Shown: positions 1 through 11,000 of the stretch, one piece after another
Numbering within the stretch: the first letter of the stretch is position 1
Layout of the letters: every line of letters begins with the position of its first letter
Translations under genes and position numbers: made by a program
Assembly (NCBI GenBank): GCA_029959195.1
Contig: CP114124.1
Span: 806,001-870,000 of the forward strand
DNA from: Dictyophora rubrovolvata
Lineage: Eukaryota > Basidiomycota > Agaricomycetes > Phallales > Phallaceae
Direction of reading: 5' to 3'
DNA length: 64,000 nt
The notes under the pieces: generated by a model
What the model saw: only the letters and a program-made list of their open reading frames with translations
Told to the model about the DNA's origin: nothing
Databases searched by the model: none

Positions 1-769
1 GGGAACTGGGGTTTAAATACAGGAAGGAGCAGAACTATGGAAATGGGGATAACAACAAATAAGGAAAGGTGGAAACTGACTAGTGCAAGCCAAGACGATG
101 ATAATATAATCTAGGTACCTTGTTACTAAGTGCACGGGACAGAATTCCCCATAAGGAAATTCTGTGATATGGGGTACAGACAAGAACGTGGAGTGTGGAA
201 TTGGGGGAGTGGGACAGAATAGAGTACAGAGTTCGGATATGTCTGGATTTGGACTACGGGGCACGCGGGGCATGACAATTAGATACGATTATTAACATTT
301 ATACATTCGTCACCGATACCTGAGAATTGGTACTTAACAGAAACAGCCTATATGCAGCTGTATCTCTTCTAAACTTGTCTTTCTTTCTTTTTTTCGATTT
401 TAAAGAGTTTTAGGGACAGGAAGGACGTGTTTTTGGCTATAGAAAGGTTGTTGGGACAGAAATACCTCTAGCATGGGAAGTTCAGACTGGGAGGCTGGAC
501 AGGGACATGTCTTCTATTGTGCTCAGAGCCTGGACACCTCTAGGGCCAAATGCGAGGTATTTTTGGAACAATAGTTGGACTATGCTGGACACCAGGACTT
601 CTGAGTCTTAGTTTTGTATATAAACCCTCTAGTTAGTTCTTACAATAAATAGTTTGGAGTTTTCCCCTTTTTCTCTCTACATTTGAGCCCCAGAAAGCGA
701 ATTTTATTTCTCTTTTCTACTTCTATCTTACTCTCTTTTTCTATCTAAAGTTCCTTCTAGATATCTTCC
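1..769. other. Non-coding, probable LTR-element debris
   Basis: I see no supportable gene here. A TATATAAA at 617-624 followed 20 bp later by AATAAA at 644-649 and a pyrimidine-rich tract (660-760) is the arrangement seen in the promoter/R region of LTR retroelements, and the segment abuts gag debris on its right. No clear TG...CA ends or target duplication could be placed, so the family is unassigned and the call is tentative. Confidence 0.3.
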
Positions 770-2350
770 CTACTTTCCTGCTAGAGTGCTTTGGCTCTCC
801 TCACCAGCGGTGGCTGCAAGTCGATATTCGGAGGGTAATGACTTCCGCTTCAAAGTCGAAAGTCGCAGAGGTGGCAGCATAGAAGAAGGCATAGGGAGAG
901 GGGGGTTTTTAGGAGATACAGCAGGGGTAATAAGATTCAAATTACTGTCATCATTTTGTTCACGATCTATGTATAAAACATCAAATCTATTAAATGTCGG
1001 CAACGAGGGTGCATCCTGTCAGGGTACGCTAGCGTCATCCCCTTATTTTCCTTCGTTTATCTTCGGTTCTGGTTTATCTTATTTATTTCCTTATTTCTCC
1101 TATTTTATCCCATTTCCTGCATTCTCCCTTCCTTCCGTATTCCCTTCTTTCCCTCCAACGGGCACTGAGTGTCTGTTCCCATCAGAGCCATGGCCTAGGC
1201 CCCAGCTAAAGATCCGGGACTGGTGCGTATCCGCGCCCAGTCCATGAACTGAAGGCCGCATATGGCCTTCACTGTTTTTTCATAGTATATAGTTAGTAGC
1301 CCTAGAAGAGGGATCCCTAAGTTTGTTCTCTTAGGATCCCCTCCCTCTAGGTGAGTTAGTATTTTTCCAAAATACATTTTGCTTAGGATCCCCTCCCTCT
1401 AGTCTGAGTGAGTAGCCCTGACACATCCTTCACTCATTGCCTTCCTGAAAATCCTCTGTTGCTACTGGTGCAGGAGTCTCTTCTCCCTCTGTTGATCCAG
1501 GCCCTATATGACTCTGTGCTTCTGCAACGTCCTTCTGGGCAAGGAGCAGTTCAACAAGGTTGTTAATCTCATCTGTGTTCATGAAACGAATGTCATGCAT
1601 GCAAGGACAGTCACACTGTTGAGGATTATGACAGCTTACAAGGAGAACCCTACGATGAGTTTGTTTTTATTATAATTTAGAAACTCTTTATTTTCGCCGC
1701 ATTTCTGTCTCTATTCCAAAGTGCTGACACAGCTTTTCCATGACCCCACAAATCCCTCCCATCTTTCAAATACTAAACTCCGAATTTGCATTATAGACTT
1801 ATAATCAAAAATATATATAAAGATTCTTTTTACACTAGAATAAGATCAGCTTTGGCTCCCCCTTTGTTTTGAGTGAGACACATATTCACTGATTCCCTGA
1901 AGCTCTCTGCTTAGCTCCTGCCCTCGCGTATCAGCGCATGAGATGCCCAGCTTGTCCACAACGGTAACATCTAGTGGATTCTGTGGTCATCCGTCGATGT
2001 GTGACATCAACATCCATCAGGTCATGACGTTGTTGAGGAGGTTGAACTGGAATCGACAGCCTAGGTGGGGCAGTAGCAAACCCAGGAGCAACTGGCCTAG
2101 GGGGTGGGAATGGAGGTGGTTGGTACTGGGAGATAGTGGGTCTTAGAGGCAGGAAAGGTGCCAGTCTAGGATGAGACATAGGAGCCATCATCAAGGAATT
2201 AGGAATTGACAGGGTTGGGAGTTGGCAATGTTGAGTGGCACTGAAGGCTTCATTTGCTCTTCTATCTTGATCAAAAATGCATGCAGCCTTGACCCAGCCT
2301 TTGAAATCCTTGTATGTGGGTCAGCTCTGCATGGTAGCAACCTTGGACTG
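770..2350 (-). mobile_element. Broken Ty3/Gypsy-type gag remnant
   Basis: Fossil of an LTR retrotransposon, read on the minus strand. Around 2195-2330 the translation resembles the nucleocapsid-side part of agaricomycete Gypsy gag proteins (a YKDFKGWVKA-like stretch); at 1931-2190 a Pro/Gln-rich segment leads to a CCHC zinc-knuckle start (CYRCGQAGH); acidic sequence typical of the gag C-terminus follows at about 1440-1620 and 770-1003. A solo LTR (1017-1423) is inserted in it. It is clearly broken at several places, no protease, reverse transcriptase or integrase was recognised, and it looks old. Whether the solo LTRs belong to the same family cannot be told. Confidence 0.55.
1017..1423 (+). 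mobile_element. Solo LTR copy 1 (407 bp) in gag debris
   Basis: Begins TGTCAGGG and ends CCCTGACA, the TG...CA form of an LTR, and is flanked by a perfect 5-bp target duplication CATCC (1012-1016 and 1424-1428). Inside are two direct copies of a CTTAGGATCCCCTCCCTCTA unit near the right end. It carries no coding capacity. The perfect duplication shows that it was an independent insertion reduced to one LTR, placed into the older gag remnant. By eye it is roughly 10% diverged from copies 2 and 3, mostly by transitions. Confidence 0.85.
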
Positions 2351-2359
2351 AATTGTCAG

Positions 2360-2765
2360 TGTCAGGGTACGCTAGCGTTGTCCCCTTATTTTCCTACATT
2401 TATCTTTGGTTCTGGTCTATTTTATTTATTTCCATATTTCTCGTATTCTATCTCATCTCTTGCATTTCCCTCTCCTTCCGTATTCCCATTCTCCCTTCAA
2501 CGAGTGCTGAGTGCCTGTTCTCATCAGAGCCATGGCCTAGGCCCTGGCTAAAAGTCCGGGACCAGCGCATATCCATGCCCAGTCTATGAACTGAAGGCCG
2601 CGTGGGGCCTTCGCCGTTTTTCATAGTATATAGTTAGTAGCCCTAGAGGAGGGATCCCTAAGTTTGTTCTCTTAGGATCCCCTCCCTCTAGGTGAGTTAG
2701 TATTATTCCTAGAATATATTTTGCTTAGGATCCCCTCCCTCTAGTCTGAGTGAGTAGCCCTGACA
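2360..2765 (+). mobile_element. Solo LTR copy 2 (406 bp) at gag/LINE junction
   Basis: Same family and ends as copy 1, with the same internal duplicated unit. Unlike copies 1 and 3 it has no target duplication: the 5 bases before it (GTCAG) and after it (GAAAC) differ, the left flank is gag debris and the right flank is LINE sequence. This suggests the copy marks an LTR-LTR recombination that joined two loci and removed the 5' part of the LINE. Confidence 0.8.
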
Positions 2766-5700
2766 GAAACCATGAGTAAAACCTAGACAAGGCAAGGAAA
2801 GACTAGAAAACCAAGAGACCTGATCCACTATCTTCACTTACCTGGCCCCCCACCATACCAAATAACAACAAACAGCCGAGGTATGGTAGAGCTGACAAGA
2901 AACTACCATGAAAACCTTCAGAAGATAAACATCACCTACCAGACAACTACTGACTGGGAAGAAAACATTGCACAAGCTCTACCACGTCTAAACCCAATGT
3001 TAAGCCTCCCTAACACCGCAAAACTGACAGAACTTATTACCCAAGATGAACTCACACACACAATCCTAAACTTACCAAACGAGAAAGCAGCAGGCCTCAA
3101 CAGAATCCCTTATGAATTCTGGAAAACATTAGTGAGAAATGGAAAATGAAATGAAAAACATGGCATTATTATCCTAAATGTAACAAAAATTCTCACTAGA
3201 GTGATCAACAACATTGAACGACACGGTGTCCACCCCGAACACCACTTCTCGGAAGGCTGGATGTGCCCTAGCTATAAGAAAAATGACCTCACCGATATAA
3301 GTAACTACAGGCCAATTGTCAGGGCTACTCTCTCAGACTAGAGGGAGGGGATCCTAAGCAAGATATATTCTAGGAATAATACTAACTCACCTAGAGGGAG
3401 GGGATCCTAAGAGAACAAACTTAAGGATCCCTCCTCTAGGGCTACTAACTATATACTATGAAAAACGGCGAAGGCCACACGGCCTTCGGTTCATGGACTG
3501 GGCGCGGATACGCGCTGGTCCCGAACCTTTAGCCGGGGCCTAGGCCATGGCTCTGATGAGAACGGGCGCTCAGCGCCCGTTGGAGGAAAAATGGGAATAT
3601 GGAAGGAGAGGGAAATGAAAGAGATGGGATAGAATACAAGAAATATGGAAATAAATAAAATAGACCAGAACCGAAGATAAATATAGAAAAATAAGGGAAC
3701 AACGCTAGCGTACCCTGACACCAATCACAATACAGACTATAGAATCATGACGAGAACACTCACCTCTAAACTCCTACAAGCCATAAATGAAGTCATCGCC
3801 AGAGACCAAGTCAGCTTTATGAAAAACTGCCAGATAAGCAACCTAACATACCAAATTAAAACTCTACTGGACTGTTGTGAAGTCACTGAACAAAATGGAG
3901 TCATAGTCTGCCTCAACCAAGAGAAGGCCTATAACAGAATCCAACATGACTACCTCTGGGAATCCCTATGTACCTATGGAATCCCTAGAAGTTTCATCTA
4001 CATAGTTCAAACCCTCTACTCCAACACAACCACTACAATAATCATCAATGGTATACACAGCACCCCCTTCCCAGTCATGAGAGGAGTATGCCAGGGAGAC
4101 CCCCCTCTCCTGCTCTCTTTTCAATCTGGCAATTGAACCCCTAGCAACTAGAATATGAACCTCAAACATAAACGGCTTTTCTGCAAGAACCTCCCACAAT
4201 GACATACATCACTTCATTGTCTCACTCTTCACAGACAATACAACTATATTCCTCTCCCAAGACGATGACTACCACCAACTGGAGAATCACCTCCTAACCT
4301 GGTGTAAAGGATCAGGTGCGAAATTCAACCTTTCCAAAACAGCCCTCGTACCTGTTGGCACCCCTATGTACTAAACTACCCTTATCCAAACCAGGAAACT
4401 GCGCACGAATAGCATACCAATCCCAACCAACATCCACATAGCTGGCGAACATGAACCTACTAGGATCCTAGGTGCCTACATAGGAAATAACATAGACAAT
4501 ACTGCGATATGGAATAAATTAGAAATCTGGAACGGAACCTTCCCAACCATAGAGGGCCGCAAGCTGATCATAAACATGGTCATCGAGGGATGCACCCAAT
4601 ATCTAACCAAAGCTCAGGGGATACCATCTGAAATAGAAAAGAAACTTACTAAAATCACCCGATCTTTCTTCTGGAACTCGTCAGCCCCACCTCCAGTAAA
4701 TACTGACACGCTCTATGTCAATCACAGTACAGGTGAAAAGCGACTCCTAAGTGTCCCCACAAGAAACCAAGCCATAATTCTTCAAATGCTGAGCACTTTC
4801 CTCGCCTTTGGCTCTAACAGACCAAACTGGACTCTATTAGCTGAGGAGCTCTTCCATGCTAACGCTACTAAAAAATATATCCTCAAGACAGACATTACAC
4901 TACAAAACCCCTTCACTCAATTCTGGACAACCAAAACCACACACAACACATCCAACCTACCACAATACCTCAAAGACATGATGAAGGCTGCAAAAAACAC
5001 CAATACTTTCTTAGAACCTAAACTTCTATCAGCTGATGCAAAAGCCAAGCTACCTATATGGTTTCACCTAGGACTCAAAGGCAAGCATTGTATAGGCTGG
5101 AAGTTACCAGCTGCAATCTGCCTAAGGACCAGACACCTTGTAATTACAACAGGAGAACTCATTAACATTACCCTACCTGAACACCATATGACCCCAGACT
5201 GCGATATACCCGAGACCTGTAAATATTGGGCCCAGAACACCCTTGCACACCTCAATGACATATGGAACCCTCTCATCTTACCACCAACCAGAAACTATAA
5301 GCCACTGGAGGAAAACCTCTACATTGCAAAGCCTCTCCCCGACCCCTCCAATGATCTCAAGGATGGCTTCTGGATAGATCTGTACTACCCTCCACCCAGG
5401 AACTGTCGACTTTATCGTCCACCCGACGACCCACCAGACATACTCACAGTATATATGGATGGTTCCACGAAAAACAATGGAACCACAGAAGCCACAGCAG
5501 GGATAGGAATTTGGTACGGGGAAGACGACTCACGGAACCGAGCCCTGAGGCTCCCCCAATCCCTGAATAGAAACAATGCTGCAGAACTTATGGCAATCCT
5601 ATATGTACTACAAAATACAGCACCTAAAACTGAGTTAGAAATACAAACAGACTCCCAGTACAGCATAGACCAAATAACAAAACACTTACATAAAAACATC

Positions 5701-6945
5701 CAACAAGGATGGATAGGTGTTGCAAACAGGGAAGTCATATCTGCCATAGCTGCATGGCTTTTACACAGAGAACAAAAAGGGACCAACACCTACCTCCGCA
5801 AAGTAGAGGGACATAGCAGAGATAAAGGAAATGACGGCGCAGATGAACTTACGAACCAAGGAGCAAGGAAAGCCTTACCAGAAAACATAAACCTCTCATC
5901 ACCACAAGACTATCGGATCCGAGGACTCACGCTAACAAGTGCCACTCAAGAATTAATATACCGTAGCATCCTGGATGCCAAAAATATACCCACTAGACCA
6001 TGAACAGTAAGTATGCTAGAAATAGCAAGGGTGGAAATCCAAGACCTTACAGGAGAGGCCCCAACAGATGAAACCATATGGAAATCCCTTAAACACAACT
6101 GCCTCAGCAGGAGCATCCAAGCCTTCCTCTGGAAGTCCATGCACAATGCTCACAAAATCGGGACATACTGGCAGGGCATCGCCAGCTTCGAACAGAGAGG
6201 AACATGCCATCCATGCAACGAAATTGAGACACTTGAACACATACTACTGAATTGCCCTCACTCCAGACAACAAACAATATAGAATAAAGTCAAAAACTTC
6301 TGGAACAGAAACGAGGAATGGAGAGAACCTACCCTAGGGAGCATCCTAGCATGCACTGCCCCACTAATCCAGACAACCACACACGCAAACAAATCAATCC
6401 TCTGGCTATATGCAATACTCCTATCCGAAACTGCTTTTTTCATATGGAAACTAAGGTGTGAATGGAAAATTAGAGACCAAGGAGACCCAACAAAATGACC
6501 CCATCACTGTGAGATCAAAGCATGGTGGGAGAAACTACTATACCAGAAGATAAAGACCGATTTCCTCTCAAATAACCCGAGATTTGGCCAGAAAGCCATT
6601 CTGGAGACCGAAGTGATCGAGACTTGGAAACATGTCTTGACAACAGCTCAGATCCAAGAATACCTGGATCTGACTATGCAGCTGGGGTTTTAGTGGGTAG
6701 TCTGATGCGGTGACTCCGTGACCAACAGTCACGAAATCATTGCAACATCAGGAACTCTACACTATTGGTGTCCTAAAGATGCCAATGTGTGTAAATACAT
6801 TTCCCCTTGGGGCTGCCCCGTCTCCAAATAAACATCACATTAAAGTAGGTTGAGATCCCTACAAAACCCCTGATGAGGCAGAAAGCGCTCCGAGTGAGTA
6901 CCACCCCTGCCTATCCAAACATCCTTCCAAAAAAAAAAAAAAAAA
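2766..6945 (+). mobile_element. Degenerate LINE (Tad-like, RT + RNase H), 5'-truncated
   Basis: Non-LTR retrotransposon. Parts in order: the end of the pre-RT region (2883-3149), reverse transcriptase palm (about 3747-4270), thumb/connection (4576-5400), RNase H (about 5445-5885), and a C-terminal zinc finger CHPC...H...C at about 6208-6270, then a 3' UTR and a 17-nt poly-A (6929-6945). The RNase H acidic residues are all visible (D in YMDGSTKNNG, E in NNAAELMAIL, D in QTDSQYSI, D in NDGADELT). The RT is dead: motif A reads LNQEKAYNR where DQEKAYDR is usual, and the YADD box reads FTDN. In-frame stops at 6001-6003, 6280-6282 and 6496-6498 each fall where Trp is expected. A solo LTR is nested at 3317-3720. 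Tad-like assignment rests on the RNase H plus CCHC tail. Confidence 0.85.
3317..3720 (-). mobile_element. Solo LTR copy 3 (404 bp) nested in the LINE
   Basis: Third copy of the same LTR, in reverse orientation, with perfect 5-bp target duplications CCAAT (3312-3316 and 3721-3725). It sits inside the LINE reverse transcriptase region directly after the codons for SNYRP, so this insertion is younger than the LINE. Confidence 0.88.
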
Positions 6946-6973
6946 GGAAATTGCAATGCATAGCATTAGCATA

Positions 6974-7718
6974 TGTCGCAAAAATCCTTAGAGGATTATA
7001 ATGCATTATAAACCTAAAAAAGGTTGTCAGACGCCGAGGGGGTTTATAATTGGTTTATAATCATTTCAAGGCTCCAATAAACCACCAGCCATGTTTATAA
7101 ACTAAATCAGTGGTTTTTTATACATTGTAAAATTTACTTATGTAAATCATCATCTTACTCCTGTTTTTTTTTTTAACTTTGTTTTTTTTCAAACAAAATC
7201 ACAAGTCAGAGTAGCTTTCAAAAAAATTATATTGAACATATATATGTACATAGTCTATATACACTATGAAAGAGCGTAATTACCACTGCTACTAGACTAA
7301 TCTACTGCTGCTGCTACTACTAAGACTACTAAGACTAAGACTAAGACTAAGACTACTACTAGACTACTACTAGACTACTACTACTGTACATATGACGAAT
7401 ACCACTAAGTGGGGCAACATAACCGACTTGAAAATGAACAAAGTCCCGAGTTTATATGGGAACCTGATCTTGCGCACAGACCATCCTCTTTTTTGTGCAA
7501 TTCAAGACATTCAGAGATTAGCCGATGAATGAGTTTTTAGCCGATCACAACTCAGGCGAAGTTGCAGGGCATTCATTGGAGAAGGGACCCGAAAATAAAG
7601 GCACAGGGGAGAAAACTAAGCTCTATACATCGTGAAATTGAAAATAAATGCAAAATTAATTTCACGTTGGGTAAATAAACCCGATTTGAATTATAAACCC
7701 CTTTCGATTTTTGCGACA
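6974..7718. mobile_element. 745-bp non-autonomous TIR element (MITE-like)
   Basis: The ends are inverted: the left end starts TGTCGCAAAAATC and the right end is GATTTTTGCGACA, 13 bp identical, and similarity continues less perfectly (a GGxTTATAAT block) to about 30 bp. TA flanks both ends (6972-6973 and 7719-7720), fitting the target duplication of Tc1/mariner-type elements. There is no long reading frame, so any mobility would have needed a transposase from elsewhere. The interior is AT-rich and contains an ACT/AAG simple repeat. It lies 28 bp after the LINE poly-A tail. Confidence 0.7.
7289..7385. repeat. ACT/AAG-type simple repeat
   Basis: Interrupted trinucleotide/hexanucleotide tract built from CTACTA, ACTAAG and CTG units inside the MITE-like element. 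Confidence 0.8.
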
Positions 7719-7720
7719 TA

Positions 7721-8075
7721 CCCTGTCTCCTGCTGCTAGAGACTGGTGACAGGGACGTGGATCTGAAATCCCAAAGGCATGAGCATTTCTCAGCTGAATG
7801 TTTATCACTTGCTCTCTGTTGGAATCTGAAACATGTATGTTTTGATTTTATAACTTATGCAGTTTATTGATGTTGAATACTCTGACTGAATTTTTGAGAG
7901 TTTAAAATTAGTTCAGAAAAATTTTCACACATAATTTCTTTCATGTGTAGATTTAATCTTTTTATACTCAAATACAATATGTTGGTAGTAATCTTTTATT
8001 CGTTTCTCTGTTTACCCATGTGATCGATGAGGATTATTCATACGTGTCATCACACTAGCTGTCACGCGCCTTAGC
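7721..8075. other. Upstream region of the Mms22-like gene, nothing else seen
   Basis: About 355 bp between the TIR element and the start codon at 8076. It is presumed to hold the promoter and 5' UTR of the downstream gene. No TATA box or other site stands out. Confidence 0.4.
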
Positions 8076-11000
8076 ATGTCGGACGCGTGCGGGGACGTTG
8101 TCGACACTTCAGACGTGGAGGAAAGGGAAAGTCTCCAAGCGAAACGGCCTGGTTATTACGAGAGTGTGTGGGGGGGAATACACGTACTTGTTTATTTTTA
8201 TTTATTTTCTCAAGCTAACAAGTTTGTTCTTACAGAGAGTTCCAGATGATGACGATGACGATAACGTGGCTCCCGAGCAACCTTTATATCGCACACCTTC
8301 GACTACACTCCTACGTTCTGAGCATAATTTACCAGATAATGACTTTGAAGATCTCATACCTTATTCAGAAGATTCTCCACAACGCCCTGCAGCTATGAAG
8401 ACTCTTAAGGCACTTACACCTGGACCCATACCAAGCGATGAACCAAACTCTTCCCAGGATCCTCTAGATGTCATTTCAAGGAGTAAGACACCGGTGACAC
8501 CGTTGAAGACGACGTTTCCTTACGAGATACCTGCTGACAAGTTAAGATCGCATTCACAAAATGAGGATACGGAATTTTTCACGGGGTCTGCACTGGGGGT
8601 CCCGGACACCTTGCAACCAGCCTCGCTATTGAAATTACATTCACCTGATCCTCTTCGCTTCAGCTCACTGTCTCCGCTTTCTCAGCTATTCCCAAATGGT
8701 AGAGCGGAAGAATTCGCGGGGACGTCTAATCCCGCTCATAGTTCCTCACGTCGTCCTTCAGGTACGTAGATTTGCAACATTGGTCCAAAGTCCTCTCAAG
8801 GTTAAGTAGAATGTTATCTATTGCCGCCTACATCGTCTTCCCCAAGGTTTCCATCACAAAGCCGTCAATTGTCGCCGGCCCCTTCACTACCTAACTATGT
8901 AGATCTACACCGCGAACAGAATTCTCCTCTAAATGTTGACGAAAATGCACCAATTATCACACTTCCGGATTCGAATCACCTCAGTCGAAAGTATTCCCTT
9001 CGAAATCGTAGCGCAAAGCAGCTCAATCCTTTTGAGTACGATAGCCGGCAATATAAACGACTTCTCCGCCATATGCCTGAAGCCATTGTCAGGAAGACTT
9101 TATTTCGAACTGCTCATGGTAGCAAGGAACAAGACGGTGATTGGGTAGAGAGTCAAAACGTGGGGCAGGAGGAATCTCAGGAATTCGATGTACGCGTGGA
9201 TGAAAGGCGACATCGACTGGAGCAACGTTCAGAATTCAATCGACTTTTGCAAGAGCTACAGTTGACTTTGCCTTCATCCGACGAGGGTTCCGACATGGAG
9301 AATGAACAGGGAAGAACGATAGATATGGGTGGCACAGATAGTGCTCAACAACCTAGAGGCAAAAAGCGGAAAAGAACGGTCAGGCCATTTCCTCTTAGGA
9401 TACTTGAAACAGTAAGTTCGTTCCCTTTCTTGAGCTGCTTATTTGATTTGAAAAGTCTTTCGAGAATAATCAACCTGACGCGCCGAACATATCACCTAGC
9501 AGATATTCGCCTCATCAATGTCCCAACCGATCTCCACTTTCCCCCGCGGTTGATGATGAGTTCCATCAGTCGTACGATGATCTTCGACCTCCATCGTTGT
9601 CCATTCCGGATCCTTTGCAATATCCAGACTCTCCGAGCAAGGGTGTGTCGGCAACCCCTTCTTCAGATCACAATAGTTCCAATAGGGAATATTCAAGCCG
9701 AAGAGGGAAAAGACTACGTCGAGGACCCCGTTCTGGTACTGAGTCCGATGTCATGGTCCTTGAAGAACCACATCCGGCGACGCTAAAATCAGTCCTCGAG
9801 TCTGACTCGGAATTATCTACTCGCTCAAAAAGTGGGCCGACGGCAGAAGAAAAGATCTTACGTCGCTTTCTTCCCGCAGGTGTTGTCAAGAAATTTCTGG
9901 GGCAGGACAAGACGGTTAATAGAGGATCCAAAACCCGAAATGATGCTAACAGGCAAATTGATAACGACGTCGTTAAGCCAGGACATGGTCGGAAACGCAT
10001 CGTTAGTCCTAATTCTCGGGACCCGTCGCGGTATCAGATAAAGGGAGATGCCGAGAGCGAATCTGATTCTCCTTCCCGATCGAGCTCAAAAGAAGTCATA
10101 GACATTAGTGATGATGCTCTAAGCGAAGGAGAAGATGACATAGAATTATTGGAAAAGGATAGCGAAGGGTTTTTGGAGGAAAACGAGCTGCAAAATTGGT
10201 TAATCGGTGATCCGACTATTCATGAAAGCAATGCCGTAGTTGAAAGTACGCGGCGTAGATCTTCAGACCGAGATTTTAATCGCATCGAGCGCGAACCGGA
10301 GCTGATCGATAGAATGTTGCAACGCACGAGACGTGTTGGCGCATCGGGATTGCATGAACGTAACAAACGCAGCGGAAGACAAACTGAAGGAACAAGACCA
10401 GGTCGCGCCAAGGCTTCCAATGTTTATAGGACAGAGCCCAAGAAGCTTTACCAAACAAGACTAACATTCGACCGTATAGGGAAGGTATCAAGGAAAGCTA
10501 CGCCACCACGAGAACACAGATCGCCGTCTTTCAGAATTCAAAACCACGATTCTGAAACCGAAGTTCAGCAAGTGATTGTTCCCATTCAACCAGAGACGGC
10601 TCCCAAAAAGGCTCCCAAGAAAAAACGGTATAAACGTACTCGCCCAGATAAATACCAAAATGTGTATTTTACCCGACATAATGACGTTCACATTTCATCG
10701 GGGCGCTCTCGTCCGTTCATCCAAATCAACGTGCATGACGAGGATTTCCATGCTGCACTAGCTCCGGAAACGTCGTTACGTAGGCCTCAAGCGCCTAAAG
10801 TCCACCATAACCATAGAAAATCTAACCTTATTGACAAACTCCGAAATGCCGCTAACGCAGAACGCGAGGAGTTTGATACAGATGGGCCTGGTCCTTCGAT
10901 TCAGAAAATATCACTTGACTTGGGTATCCAACCCATTCCGGTCGGATTAACACTGAGCCGAGAGGGGTATATTGGGAGAGGTCGTCTTTTCGAGCTCATA

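Noticed and set aside
1017-1423. The ~405-bp repeats as a TIR DNA transposon
   Set aside because: Only 8 bp of the ends are inverted and the target duplication is 5 bp with TG...CA ends, which fits an LTR better.
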